DNA of 64,000 bases. Origin: Pseudomonas abyssi. Its GTDB lineage: Bacteria; Pseudomonadota; Gammaproteobacteria; Pseudomonadales; Pseudomonadaceae. This document shows positions 55,150-63,530 of this stretch, one piece after another. Numbering within the stretch: position 1 is the stretch's first letter; each line of letters starts with the position of its first letter. A model generated the notes under the pieces. The model did not search any database. It was not told the origin of the DNA and was given only the letters and a program-made list of their open reading frames with translations. The translations under genes and the position numbers were made by a program. The stretch spans positions 62,001 to 126,000 of the forward strand of contig NZ_NTMR01000012.1 in the NCBI RefSeq assembly GCF_002307495.1, given 5' to 3'.

Positions 55150-55451
55150 TGCGTTTTCTGGACGAAGATGACGACGATCCGATGCTCTCGGTAGTCAACC
55201 TGATCGACCTGTTTCTGGTCATCATCGGCATGCTGATGGTGGTGATCGCACAGAATCCGCTCAACCCCTTCTCCGAGGAGCGGGTGGTCGTGGTGGAAAA
55301 TCCGGGGGAGGACAACATGCGCATTACCGTCAAGGACGGCCAGGAGCTGACCCGCTACGAGTCCAGCGGGGAGATGGGCGAAGGCCAGGGCGCCCGCGCC
55401 GGTGTGACCTACCGGCTGGATGACGGACGCATGATCTACGTGCCGGAGTAG
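55149..55451 (+). CDS. DUF2149 protein, ExbD-like
   Basis: Protein of 100 residues: a short acidic N-terminus (DEDDDDPM), one membrane helix (VVNLIDLFLVIIGMLMVVIAQ), and a small periplasmic domain ending GVTYRLDDGRMIYVPE. The Asp at position 20 inside the helix, in the context N-L-I-D-L, corresponds to the proton-carrying Asp of ExbD and TolR. The start overlaps the stop of the ExbB-like gene (TGATG). Together they resemble an ExbBD pair devoted to the CobN-like protein and receptor. Confidence 0.85.
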   Translation: MRFLDEDDDDPMLSVVNLIDLFLVIIGMLMVVIAQNPLNPFSEERVVVVENPGEDNMRITVKDGQELTRYESSGEMGEGQGARAGVTYRLDDGRMIYVPE

Positions 55452-55492
55452 GGGTAGGCAGCAGCGGCGCCAGCTGGCGCCGCTGCACACAC

Positions 55493-57688
55493 TCAGAAGC
55501 TGTAGCGCAGCTCGAGCTTGCCGTTGCGCGGCTCACCAAAGGCATGTTGCTGGTAGAAGCCGATCTGGCTGTAGTACTTCTTGTCCAGCAGGTTATCCAC
55601 GTTCAGCTGCAGACTGAGTTCATCGCTGAGCGCGTAGCGTGCCATGACGTTGACCAGTGCGTAGGAGCTCTGCTCCAGCTTGTCGCGCTGGCCCAGCGGG
55701 TTGGTCGCGATAGTGTAGTTGCCGTCTTCCCAGTTCACCCCGCCGCCCAGGGTCAGACGCCCCATACGGTAGGTGGTGAACAGGTTTGCGCTGCGCCGTG
55801 GGTAACGCGTATTGACCTTCTCCCCATCGGCGTCCTCGGCACTGAACTGCGCCCAGCCCACCAGCAGATTCCAGTTCTCGGTCAAGGCCCCGGACACTTC
55901 AATCTCGTAACCATCGCTGGTCGTGCCCTGCGCCGCGTAATACGCCTGGGCTATACCACCCGGCACCACCTGGCCGATGTCCGGTTGCGCCAGGTTGTCC
56001 TGCTCGATGCGGAATACCGCCAGCGAGGCATTCAGGCGCCCGCCAAAATACTCGGCCTTGATACCGGCCTCATAATTCTGACCTTCCAGCGGGTCCAGAT
56101 AATCGCCATTGCGGTCCTGGTAGTCCTGCGGGTTGAAGATCTCGGAGTAGCTCACATAGGTGGAGTACTGATCATTGATGTCGTAGATCAGGCCGGCATA
56201 GGGCGTGATTTCATGCTCGTGCTCGAACTTATAGGTCGAACCGTCCCACTTCATGCCGCTGGTCTCCCAGTTGCTGATGCGGCTACCAATAATCAGCTGC
56301 AGCGGATCGGCCAGCCGCAGGCGTGCCACGGCGTAGGCGCCCAGCTCGTCGGTGTCCTGGGTGGTGTACACCGCAGACGGCCCCCACTCTGGCTCGGGAT
56401 AGGAGCCATCCCACTCGAAATAGTTACCCACCGGCGGACGCGTCAGCGGCGCGCGGCGATCGGTAACCAGCTCCTGCTGGCTGTACATGGAGCCGATTAC
56501 CACCTCGTGATCCTGACCGGCAAAGTAGAACGGAATGGTGGCGGACAGGTCGAGGGTGTCCTGCTCGCGGCTGACGTCGTACCAGGTAGGGCTGGCACTC
56601 ATGCCCAGACCTGTGGTCTTGTCCGGCGCGCCGGACAGGTACAGCAAGCGCAGATCCGCCTCGTTGGTCGCCCGGCTGTAAGCCCCGTACAGGCGCACAC
56701 CAGAGTCAAAGGTATGCTCCAGGTTGGCGTAGTAGGTGGTCTGCGTGGAGGCCCACTCGGCCCACTCCGGGGCGGTGGTCTTGGAGGAGCTCCAGTCGGT
56801 GCGCGTGCCATCGCTGAACCAGGTCGGCAAGCCACCCCACATAGACGCGGTCGGACTGTTCTCCTGGTAGCTGGCGCCCAGATTCAGCAGCGTGCTATCG
56901 GTCAGGTCGATACCCAGGGTGCCCAGCAGGACTTGTTTCTCATTCTCCGCCAGATCGATATAGGAGCCTTCTTCCAGATAACTGCCAACCACACGGCCGC
57001 GGATTTTGCCGCTGTCGTGCAGGGCACCGGACAGGTCCACTGTGCCCTGATAGCGATCCCAGGAGCCCACCTGCCCGCTGACAAACCCGCGCGGCTGCAC
57101 ACTGTCAGCGCGTTTGCGCACCATGTTGATCGCGGCCGACGGGTTGCCTGCGCCGGTCACCAGCCCGGTGGCGCCGCGCACCACTTCCACGCGGTCATAC
57201 AGCAAGGTGTCCATCTGCGTCTCGCCCGCAGCCCAGCCGGCGCTCCAGGTGGTCGGCACGCCGTCGATCATCAGATTGGTGATGTCAAAGCCCCGGGCAG
57301 AGAAGCCGTTGCGCGAGCTGTCGAACGCCTTGCTGGAGACCCCGGTGGTCATGTTGACCACGTCGGTAATCGACTCCACCGCGAAGTCGTCCATCACCTG
57401 ACGGGTGATCACCGAGACTGACTGCGGTGTCTCGCGCGGTGCCAGAGTAAGACGGGTGGCGGTCCGAGTGGCCTCGGTGGTGTAGGAGCCGGTGCCTTCG
57501 GTCACCGGCGATGCGCCCGCGGATTCGGCGGTCACAGTGACCGCTTCAAGCTGAATTCGCTCCTCTTCCGCCGGGACGGCCGACTCCTGGGACCAGACCG
57601 GCGCGGCGTGCACGGCGGCGAGACTCAAGCTAATGCTCAGCAGCGAGCGGGGAAAACGGTGCGGGGTTTGCTGGGGTAAACGAGACAC
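55493..57688 (-). CDS. TonB-dependent siderophore receptor (FhuE/FpvA type, no signalling domain)
   Basis: Outer-membrane receptor of 731 residues. The signal peptide ends AAPVWSQES, a TonB box-like AVTVTAES follows, and the plug has RETPQSVSVITRQVMDDF, FSARGFDITNLMIDGVPT and YDRVEVVRGATGLVTGAGNPSAAINMVRKR, as in hydroxamate or mixed siderophore receptors. The barrel ends KLELRYSF. AGGAGG lies 8 bases before the GTG at 57688; the ATG seven codons upstream lacks a ribosome site. It is paralogous to the next receptor (shared TEGTGSYTTxxTxTATxL block) but has no N-terminal STN domain. Confidence 0.9.
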   Translation of the reverse strand: MSRLPQQTPHRFPRSLLSISLSLAAVHAAPVWSQESAVPAEEERIQLEAVTVTAESAGASPVTEGTGSYTTEATRTATRLTLAPRETPQSVSVITRQVMDDFAVESITDVVNMTTGVSSKAFDSSRNGFSARGFDITNLMIDGVPTTWSAGWAAGETQMDTLLYDRVEVVRGATGLVTGAGNPSAAINMVRKRADSVQPRGFVSGQVGSWDRYQGTVDLSGALHDSGKIRGRVVGSYLEEGSYIDLAENEKQVLLGTLGIDLTDSTLLNLGASYQENSPTASMWGGLPTWFSDGTRTDWSSSKTTAPEWAEWASTQTTYYANLEHTFDSGVRLYGAYSRATNEADLRLLYLSGAPDKTTGLGMSASPTWYDVSREQDTLDLSATIPFYFAGQDHEVVIGSMYSQQELVTDRRAPLTRPPVGNYFEWDGSYPEPEWGPSAVYTTQDTDELGAYAVARLRLADPLQLIIGSRISNWETSGMKWDGSTYKFEHEHEITPYAGLIYDINDQYSTYVSYSEIFNPQDYQDRNGDYLDPLEGQNYEAGIKAEYFGGRLNASLAVFRIEQDNLAQPDIGQVVPGGIAQAYYAAQGTTSDGYEIEVSGALTENWNLLVGWAQFSAEDADGEKVNTRYPRRSANLFTTYRMGRLTLGGGVNWEDGNYTIATNPLGQRDKLEQSSYALVNVMARYALSDELSLQLNVDNLLDKKYYSQIGFYQQHAFGEPRNGKLELRYSF

Positions 57689-57770
57689 GTCGGGAACCTC
57701 CTTTTCCATAGGAATGAGGCGACGGATGCTAATCTAAATAAAAACAACTCTCAACAACACACAAGAAAGA

Positions 57771-57799
57771 CCGGGACAGAGTCTGCCGCCCTGCCCCGG
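57771..57799 (-). terminator. Probable terminator after the FpvA-type receptor gene
   Basis: Reading the minus strand, CCGGGGCAG and CTGTCCCGG form a stem with one mismatch, six bases after the receptor stop, followed by TCTTTCTT. This separates the two tandem receptor genes. Confidence 0.5.
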
Positions 57800-57804
57800 A
57801 GGCA

Positions 57805-60264
57805 CTACAGTTGATAGCGCAGGCTCAGCATATAGTTGCGCGGTGCGCCGAAGCTGTTACCGCCCTCGGTCCAGCCAAGGCTCTGATAGTACTCGCGGTC
57901 CAACAGGTTATTGACGTTCAGCCGCACCTCGGTCTGCTCGGTCGGCCGATAGGCCGCGTGCAAGCCAACGGTGGCATAGCCGGGCTGCTGAATACGACTG
58001 TCGTCGCTGGCCTGGATGTCGCTTTGCGCATACAGGCTGCCACCGACGCGCCAGCGCTGCAGGGTACCGGTCAGCTGGTGGCTGCTGGTGAGCTTGAACT
58101 GATGACGCGGAATGTCCGTGTCATAGGGCTCGCCTACGTTGGCCGGGTCGGTATCCTTGCTGAACTCGGCATCGATGAAGGCATAGCCGGCCGTCAACTG
58201 CCAGTTGGCGGTCAGCGCGCCGCTGATTTCCATCTCGACACCCTGGCTTTCCACTTCACCCGCCGCGCGAGAACAGTAGCCCCAGCTGCCCGGACAGGGG
58301 TTGGGACCGGCGAGGTCGGAGACCGCCCGGTTCTGCTGTTTGATCAGGAAGGTCGCGAGACTGGCGTTGAGCTGACCATCAAAGTACTCGCCCTTGATCC
58401 CCAGCTCGTAGTTGGTGCCGGTGATCGGCTCAAGAAAATCGCCATATTGATCCGTGACCGTCTGCGGTTCAAAGATCTCGGTCCAGCTGGCATACACCGA
58501 GTGGTTGTCATCCAGGTCAAAAACCAACCCGGCATAGGGTACGGCCTCAGCGTTGATCTTCAGCGTATCACCACTGCCGGTCAGTAGTTCACGCTCATAC
58601 CAGGTCACCCGCGTGCCCAGTATCAGGGTCAGCGGATCGGCCAACTGCAGACGGGTGGCAGCGTAGACCGCCTTTTGCTGATCGTCGAAAGCATGGGTCC
58701 ACAGACTCATGTCGATAGGCGGGCGCGGCACCGCCGAGGCATCCCAGTTGTAAGGGTCCGCGGCGGGTGCAGCGGCGGTCCAGCTGTAGGCCGCCCAACC
58801 ACCCCAGTTGCGGTTCTCCCGCTGCTGGTAGCTGGCGCCCAGCACCAGCTCGTGCTCGCGACCGAACAGGCGGTATGGGCCGGTCAAAGACAGGTCATAG
58901 CTGTCCTGCTTGTTGTCCAGTCGATAGCGCTGGGAGCTCTGGCGCAACACACCGGCGGTGCGGTTCAGGCCGGTAAACAGCATATCCTGCTCGGGACGTT
59001 TCCAGACGGCCGCGGCCTTCAGTTGCCAGCCACCTGCGAGGTGCTGGGTCAGGTCGGCAAACAGGGTCTTGTCGGTCTGCCGCCAATAGTCGAACTCATT
59101 GATCAGGTTGATGGAGCGGCTCAGCCCCTCCAGGAAGCTGCCATCGGTATTGGTCGGCTGGCTGGCCAGAATGCCGTCGTTATCGACCTTGCGGTAATGA
59201 AAGCCGATGGAGGCAAGGGTATCGGGGGTCAGGTCCGCTTCGAGAATGCCGTAAAACTGATGATTGCGGTCGCGCGCGTAGTCGTAAAAACGCTGGGCAT
59301 CCTGCCAGCTGACCACGGTGCGACCCCGAACAACGCCGCCGTCGGTGAGCGGGCCAGCGGCGTCGAGCACGCTGCGGTAGTTGTCCCAGCTGCCGGCGCT
59401 GACGGTGATGCTGGCCTGCGGATCGGCGGTCGGGCGTTTACGCACCAGATTGATCGCCGCCGACGGTGTACCGGCGCCGGTGGTCAGGCCGGTTGCGCCC
59501 CGGACTACCTCGACCCGGTCGTAGATCTCCAGTGCATCGTTGTCGGCATTGAAGGTGCCGTTGGCGCCGGTGCTGGTCGGCAGGCCGTCCAGCAGGATGC
59601 TGGAGACCGGAAAGCCACGCGCCATAAAGCTGCCGGAGTCACCCGTGTAGTACCCCTTCTGCATGGTCAGACCGGTAATATTCTGCACCGCGTCGTCCAG
59701 GGTGGTGAGATTGAGATCGTCGATCTGCTGCCGGGTCAGCACGCTGACCGCCTGCGGCGTTTCGCGGATCGACAGCGGCAGTTTGGTCGCGGTGCTGGTC
59801 GAGCCGGTGGTGTAGGACCCGGTGCCTTCTGTGGTCGCAGACAACTGCTGGCCGGTCACGGTGATCGGGCTCAGCTGCAGGTCCGCCCCCGCCTCCGGCA
59901 ACGGCAGTAGCACCACCCGGCCGTCGGCCCGAGTCTGTGCGCTCAGGCCACTACCTTGCAGCAGTTGCTGCAGACCCTGCTGCTGGCTGTACTGGCCGCG
60001 CAGGCCGGGGCTGGTCTTGCCGGCGGTCAACCGGGCATCGGCAGCGAATAGCAGATTGAGCTGGTCGGCAAACTGGCTGAGCGCGCGGTCCAGCGGGCCG
60101 GCAGCGATATTGAAACTGTGCAGCTCGGCACTGACGGCCGCCGGTGTTTGCGCCACGGCCGGCGACGCCAGCAGCAGTGCCGGACCGGCCAGCAGGCCGC
60201 CGAACAGAGCGCAGCGCAGGGCTTGCGCCAGCGGCGTGCGGGCGGTGAACAAGCGGGTTGGCAT
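57805..60264 (-). CDS. TonB-dependent siderophore receptor with STN signalling domain (FpvA-like)
   Basis: Outer-membrane transducer of 819 residues. The signal peptide ends SPAVAQTPA, followed by a secretin/TonB short N-terminal domain (HSFNIAAGPLDRALSQFADQLNLLFAADARLTAGKTSPGLRGQYSQQQGLQQLLQGSGL, about 47-110). A TonB box-like PITVTGQ and the plug RETPQAVSVLTRQQIDDL, YDRVEVVRGATGLTTGAGTPSAAINLVRKR come next. The barrel ends YMLSLRYQL. The STN domain should contact the FecR-like protein encoded upstream. AAGGAG lies 8 bases before the ATG at 60264, ruling out the longer frame. Confidence 0.92.
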   Translation of the reverse strand: MPTRLFTARTPLAQALRCALFGGLLAGPALLLASPAVAQTPAAVSAELHSFNIAAGPLDRALSQFADQLNLLFAADARLTAGKTSPGLRGQYSQQQGLQQLLQGSGLSAQTRADGRVVLLPLPEAGADLQLSPITVTGQQLSATTEGTGSYTTGSTSTATKLPLSIRETPQAVSVLTRQQIDDLNLTTLDDAVQNITGLTMQKGYYTGDSGSFMARGFPVSSILLDGLPTSTGANGTFNADNDALEIYDRVEVVRGATGLTTGAGTPSAAINLVRKRPTADPQASITVSAGSWDNYRSVLDAAGPLTDGGVVRGRTVVSWQDAQRFYDYARDRNHQFYGILEADLTPDTLASIGFHYRKVDNDGILASQPTNTDGSFLEGLSRSINLINEFDYWRQTDKTLFADLTQHLAGGWQLKAAAVWKRPEQDMLFTGLNRTAGVLRQSSQRYRLDNKQDSYDLSLTGPYRLFGREHELVLGASYQQRENRNWGGWAAYSWTAAAPAADPYNWDASAVPRPPIDMSLWTHAFDDQQKAVYAATRLQLADPLTLILGTRVTWYERELLTGSGDTLKINAEAVPYAGLVFDLDDNHSVYASWTEIFEPQTVTDQYGDFLEPITGTNYELGIKGEYFDGQLNASLATFLIKQQNRAVSDLAGPNPCPGSWGYCSRAAGEVESQGVEMEISGALTANWQLTAGYAFIDAEFSKDTDPANVGEPYDTDIPRHQFKLTSSHQLTGTLQRWRVGGSLYAQSDIQASDDSRIQQPGYATVGLHAAYRPTEQTEVRLNVNNLLDREYYQSLGWTEGGNSFGAPRNYMLSLRYQL

Positions 60265-60710
60265 GGGGGTGACTCCTTGTAGTTGGCAGATATCACCGGA
60301 TATCCCGAACGAGATCGCCAATCCGACAAGGCGCGAGGTGATTTTTTTGCTCTGATCGCTCCCAAGATCCTGCGTGGGAGCGCCGGTAAGGACGCTCTGC
60401 GCCCGGTTGTGGTGGTGTGTTTTTCGCTCATGTGCCGCTGGATAGCCCGCATTTCGCCTTTCACGGCGAGCCAAGAGGGGCCGCTTGCCCGGCCCCCCTT
60501 AGCGATCCCCCGGGGCACCCGACTACGCGGCCCTTCGGGTTCGCTGCGTTGCTCGATTAATCGGGGAGTCGCAGAACTCGTCGCTACGCTCCTCAGACAT
60601 GCTGCGCCTCTTTCTCCCGAATAATCTGCGCTACTCGCCCGCGTAAACGGGACGAAACCACGTGCACGCTTGACCGTCGGGGTCAAACGAAGAAACACCC
60701 CAAAAAACGC
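60265..60710. other. Structured non-coding gap between fecR-like and receptor genes
   Basis: No credible gene is seen in these 446 bases. The stretch has several hairpins: GCTCCCA/TGGGAGC around 60357-60380, GGGGCCG/CGGCCCC at 60477-60496, and CCCTTCGGG near 60531-60539. CCCCGATTAATCG (minus strand) lies near 60555-60567. A 160-base GC-rich block (about 60470-60640) looks like a mobile or repeated intergenic element. The promoter for the receptor gene, expected to be read by the FecI-like sigma factor, should lie within. Confidence 0.45.
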
Positions 60711-61673
60711 TCAAACAGCCGTCACCCGCACCCAATAACGGGTGTAGTAATGAATGCGTACCGGCAGTATGTCGGTCAGCGTAGCGAGCACACGGTCGGT
60801 GTCGGCCAGGGGGAATACCCCGCTGAGCGGGAGCGCGGCGACGTCGGGGTCGCAGTGGATCACGCCGCGGCGATGGCGAGCGAGTTCAGCGAGGAAGTCG
60901 CCGATGGGTTGCTGCTCGGCAATCAGCTTGCCCTGCTGCCAGGCTACCCGACGCAGGTCTGCGTTGCCGCTGGCCAGCGGCCCGCTGGCGGAAAAGGCCA
61001 ATGCGCTGCCAGCGGACAAGCGCAGCGGCGTGGCCTCCCATGGGCGAACGTCCAGCTCGCCCTGGAACAGATCCAGCTGACTGACAGCCTCGCGCTGGCG
61101 CACGGCAACGCGAGCGCCCAACGCTTCGAGCTCACCGGCGACCGTCTCCACCAACAGGGGCCTGGGGTCACGCACGCTGCGCTGCACACTGGTCAGCAGC
61201 AGTTCGCCGCTGACCAGCTGGATGCGCCGCTGGTGCTGATCAAAGCGGATGTTGACGGCGCTGTCGGAGTTAAGGTCCAGCAGGCTCTGATCCGGCAGCT
61301 GCAGTTGCCGACGCTCGCCGGGAGCCGTGCGCTGATCGGCCAGCGCCTCACGCCAGGGCAGTCTTTGCTGCGCCACGTAGCCGGTGGAACCCACCATCAG
61401 CGCCAACCCGAGCAACTTGATCAGCTCACGGCGGCTGGTCTGGCCACGGCGCGACAGTACCTGGCGCACCGTCTGCTGCGGCGCCATCTGCAGGGTCCCT
61501 TGCAGGTGCTGCAGCCGGGTCCATGCGCGACGGTGCTCAGGGTCGGCCTCCTGCCAATGTTGCAGGGCCTGACGCTGCTCGGCATTCAAGCCGCCGTCCC
61601 ACTGCAACATCAGCCAATAGCTGGCCTGCTCCACCACAGCGGCAGCAATGGGGCGCTCAGCGGACGCTGTCAT
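60711..61673 (-). CDS. FecR-family anti-sigma/sigma regulator
   Basis: Protein of 320 residues. The N-terminal cytoplasmic domain contains ASYWLMLQWDGGLNAEQRQALQHWQEADPEHRRAWTRLQHL (the FecR N-terminal DUF4880). A single membrane helix follows (LIKLLGLALMVGSTGYVA, about 84-101), then a periplasmic FecR domain (LPDQSLLDLNSDSAVNIRFDQHQRRIQLVSGELLL). It should carry the siderophore signal from the STN receptor to the sigma factor. The start overlaps the sigma gene stop (ATGA). Confidence 0.92.
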   Translation of the reverse strand: MTASAERPIAAAVVEQASYWLMLQWDGGLNAEQRQALQHWQEADPEHRRAWTRLQHLQGTLQMAPQQTVRQVLSRRGQTSRRELIKLLGLALMVGSTGYVAQQRLPWREALADQRTAPGERRQLQLPDQSLLDLNSDSAVNIRFDQHQRRIQLVSGELLLTSVQRSVRDPRPLLVETVAGELEALGARVAVRQREAVSQLDLFQGELDVRPWEATPLRLSAGSALAFSASGPLASGNADLRRVAWQQGKLIAEQQPIGDFLAELARHRRGVIHCDPDVAALPLSGVFPLADTDRVLATLTDILPVRIHYYTRYWVRVTAV

Positions 61674-62173
61674 GAACCGTAAACCACCTGATAACAGGCG
61701 CCGATGGCACGCAACATATACTTCTGCACCGCGCTGACACTGACACCAAGCCGCGCGGCAATCTGCGCATAGCTGAGCCCCTCGAACTGTGACATCACAA
61801 AAGCGCTGCGGACCCGCTCCGGCATGGCGTCGAGCATGGCGTCGACCTGCAAGAGGGATTCGATGATCAGCATGCGGGTTTCCGGCGAGGGTGTCTCAGG
61901 CGCCGGCAACTGGGCGAGGCTCTCCAGGTAGGCCTGCTCGATGCGCTGCCGCCGCCAGTGATCGACCACCAGATGACGGGCGATCTGCAGCAGAAAACGC
62001 CGCCCCTCCCCAACCGAGGGCAACCGCTGGCTCACCAGCAGGCGAACAAAGGTGTCCTGAGCAATATCCGCCGCCTGCTCGCGATCACCCAGGCGCGCGC
62101 GCAGCCAGCGCTGCAGCCAGCCGTGATGGTCGCTGTACAGGCCTGACAGTTGTTGTTGCGAGGTATTGGGCAC
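61670..62173 (-). CDS. FecI-family ECF sigma factor
   Basis: Extracytoplasmic-function sigma factor of 167 residues. Region 2 is WLRARLGDREQAADIAQDTFVRLLVSQR, with FLLQIARHLVVDHWRRQRIEQ. Region 4 is LPERVRSAFVMSQFEGLSYAQIAARLGVSVSAVQKYMLRA (read with M in place of the first Leu). A GTG start at 62173 has GGAG 6 bases upstream. It directs transcription of the FpvA-like receptor gene. A Fur-like site lies 26 bases upstream. Confidence 0.93.
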   Translation of the reverse strand: MPNTSQQQLSGLYSDHHGWLQRWLRARLGDREQAADIAQDTFVRLLVSQRLPSVGEGRRFLLQIARHLVVDHWRRQRIEQAYLESLAQLPAPETPSPETRMLIIESLLQVDAMLDAMPERVRSAFVMSQFEGLSYAQIAARLGVSVSAVQKYMLRAIGACYQVVYGS

Positions 62174-62198
62174 CGACGGCTCCAGGATGGCGGCTGCA

Positions 62199-62217
62199 GA
62201 TAAGAATCAGTCGCATC
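62199..62217. promoter_or_regulatory. Fur-like box upstream of the sigma factor gene
   Basis: GATAAGAATCAGTCGCATC keeps both outer ends of the Fur consensus (GATAA and ATC), about 11 of 19 positions overall. Iron repression of fecI-type genes is the rule in pseudomonads, which supports this weak match. Confidence 0.42.
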
Positions 62218-62378
62218 CTAAAGCAAAACGCGGAGGCAGAGAACCGGCGAATTAGATCATCGGCTTGGGTTCTCGGCCGCTCGGCCACCACATGTCGCGT
62301 CCGTGAAGCGCATGGCCACACAGCGCCGGCCATTGCTGCACCGAACAGCGCTATGTGCGTAAACGCAGGCGCTGCGGC

Positions 62379-63530
62379 TCAGCGGGCGCGCAGCGCCGCT
62401 GTACCGGCAATCTGCCAGAGCCGCGCCAGGTCGGCGGCGCGGGCACTGAGCTGGTCGGCGGCCTGCTGCATGGCCTGCTCAAGACTGAGCGGTCCCGGTG
62501 CCAGACTGAAGGCGGCGCCGATGCCTTCAGCGTAGAGCCGTTGATAGCCCTCACCCAGACTGCCAGCCAGCGCAATCACCGGCACGCCGGCGGCACGGGC
62601 GATGCGTGCCACGCCGACAGGGGTCTTGCCGTGCAGGCTCTGGCCATCCAGACGGCCCTCGCCGGTGATTACCAGGTCCGCACCCTCGACTGCCGCCGCC
62701 AGGCCGGACAGCTCGGCGACCAGCTCGACGCCCGGCCGAAAGGCAGCACGCAACACTGCGCGGGCGGCAAAGCCGAGACCACCCGCTGCGCCCACGCCCG
62801 GGTAATCGCGCAGATCCTCACCCAGGGTGGCCGCCATCACGTCAGCGTAATGCGCCAGCGCAGCATCCAGCTGTTCAACCTGCGCCGGACTCGCGCCCTT
62901 CTGCGGGCCAAATACTGCCGAAGCGCCACGCGGACCGCAGAGCGGGTTGTCGACATCCGCCGCAACCATCACCTCGACTTGCGCCAGCCGGGTATCCAGA
63001 CCTGTCAGATCGATCTGGCTCAGGCTGGCTAGCGCCGCGCCACCGAGTGCCAGTTCCTGTCCTGCGCGATCCAGAAAGCGCACCCCAAGAGCGGCGAGCA
63101 GGCCGGCGCCGCCATCGTTGGTGGCACTGCCGCCAAGGCCCAGCACGATACGCCGCACGCCGGCATCCAGCGCCGCGCGTATCAGCTCGCCGGTGCCATG
63201 ACTGCTGGCCGCCAGCACATCGCGACGCGCCGGCTCGACCCGATGCAGGCCGCTGGCCTCGGCCATCTCGATGATCGCCTGGGCATCCTGCAGCAACCCC
63301 CAGCGCGCCTCGACCGGATCGCCCAGAGGCCCGCTGACGCGGGTCTGCTGCAGCGTGCCCCCAGTGGCACTCAACAACGCATCAACCGTGCCCTCCCCGC
63401 CGTCGGCCATCGGGCACAGCAGCAGGTCGGCATCGGGGTAAACGCGTGCCCAGCCCGCTGCTATGGCTTCAGCAACGGCGCGGGCACTCAGGCTTTCCTT
63501 GAACGAATCGGGGGCGATAACCAGTTTCAT
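62379..63530 (-). CDS. glxK: Glycerate kinase (GlxK/GarK type)
   Basis: ATP-dependent glycerate kinase of 383 residues. MKLVIAPDSFKESLSARAVAEAIAAGW, PMADGGEGTVDALL, EMAEASGL, LGLGGSATNDGGAGLLAALG, DVDNPLCGPRGASAVFGPQKGAS and DLVITGEGRLDGQSLHGKTPVGVARIA are all family signatures. It phosphorylates D-glycerate to 2-phosphoglycerate. The ATG overlaps the stop of the upstream GntP-type permease by one base, so uptake and phosphorylation of glycerate (or a related acid) are coupled. Confidence 0.94.
   Translation of the reverse strand: MKLVIAPDSFKESLSARAVAEAIAAGWARVYPDADLLLCPMADGGEGTVDALLSATGGTLQQTRVSGPLGDPVEARWGLLQDAQAIIEMAEASGLHRVEPARRDVLAASSHGTGELIRAALDAGVRRIVLGLGGSATNDGGAGLLAALGVRFLDRAGQELALGGAALASLSQIDLTGLDTRLAQVEVMVAADVDNPLCGPRGASAVFGPQKGASPAQVEQLDAALAHYADVMAATLGEDLRDYPGVGAAGGLGFAARAVLRAAFRPGVELVAELSGLAAAVEGADLVITGEGRLDGQSLHGKTPVGVARIARAAGVPVIALAGSLGEGYQRLYAEGIGAAFSLAPGPLSLEQAMQQAADQLSARAADLARLWQIAGTAALRAR

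Noticed and set aside
57689-57760. AT-rich stretch before the receptor at 55493-57688 considered as a Fur box
   Set aside because: Only scattered consensus positions match (around TTGAGAGTTGTTTTTATTTAG on the minus strand); too weak to list as a site.
60283-60624. Open frame of 113 codons in the gap before the STN receptor
   Set aside because: No ribosome site, Arg/Ser-rich random-looking translation, and it crosses several hairpins; treated as non-coding.
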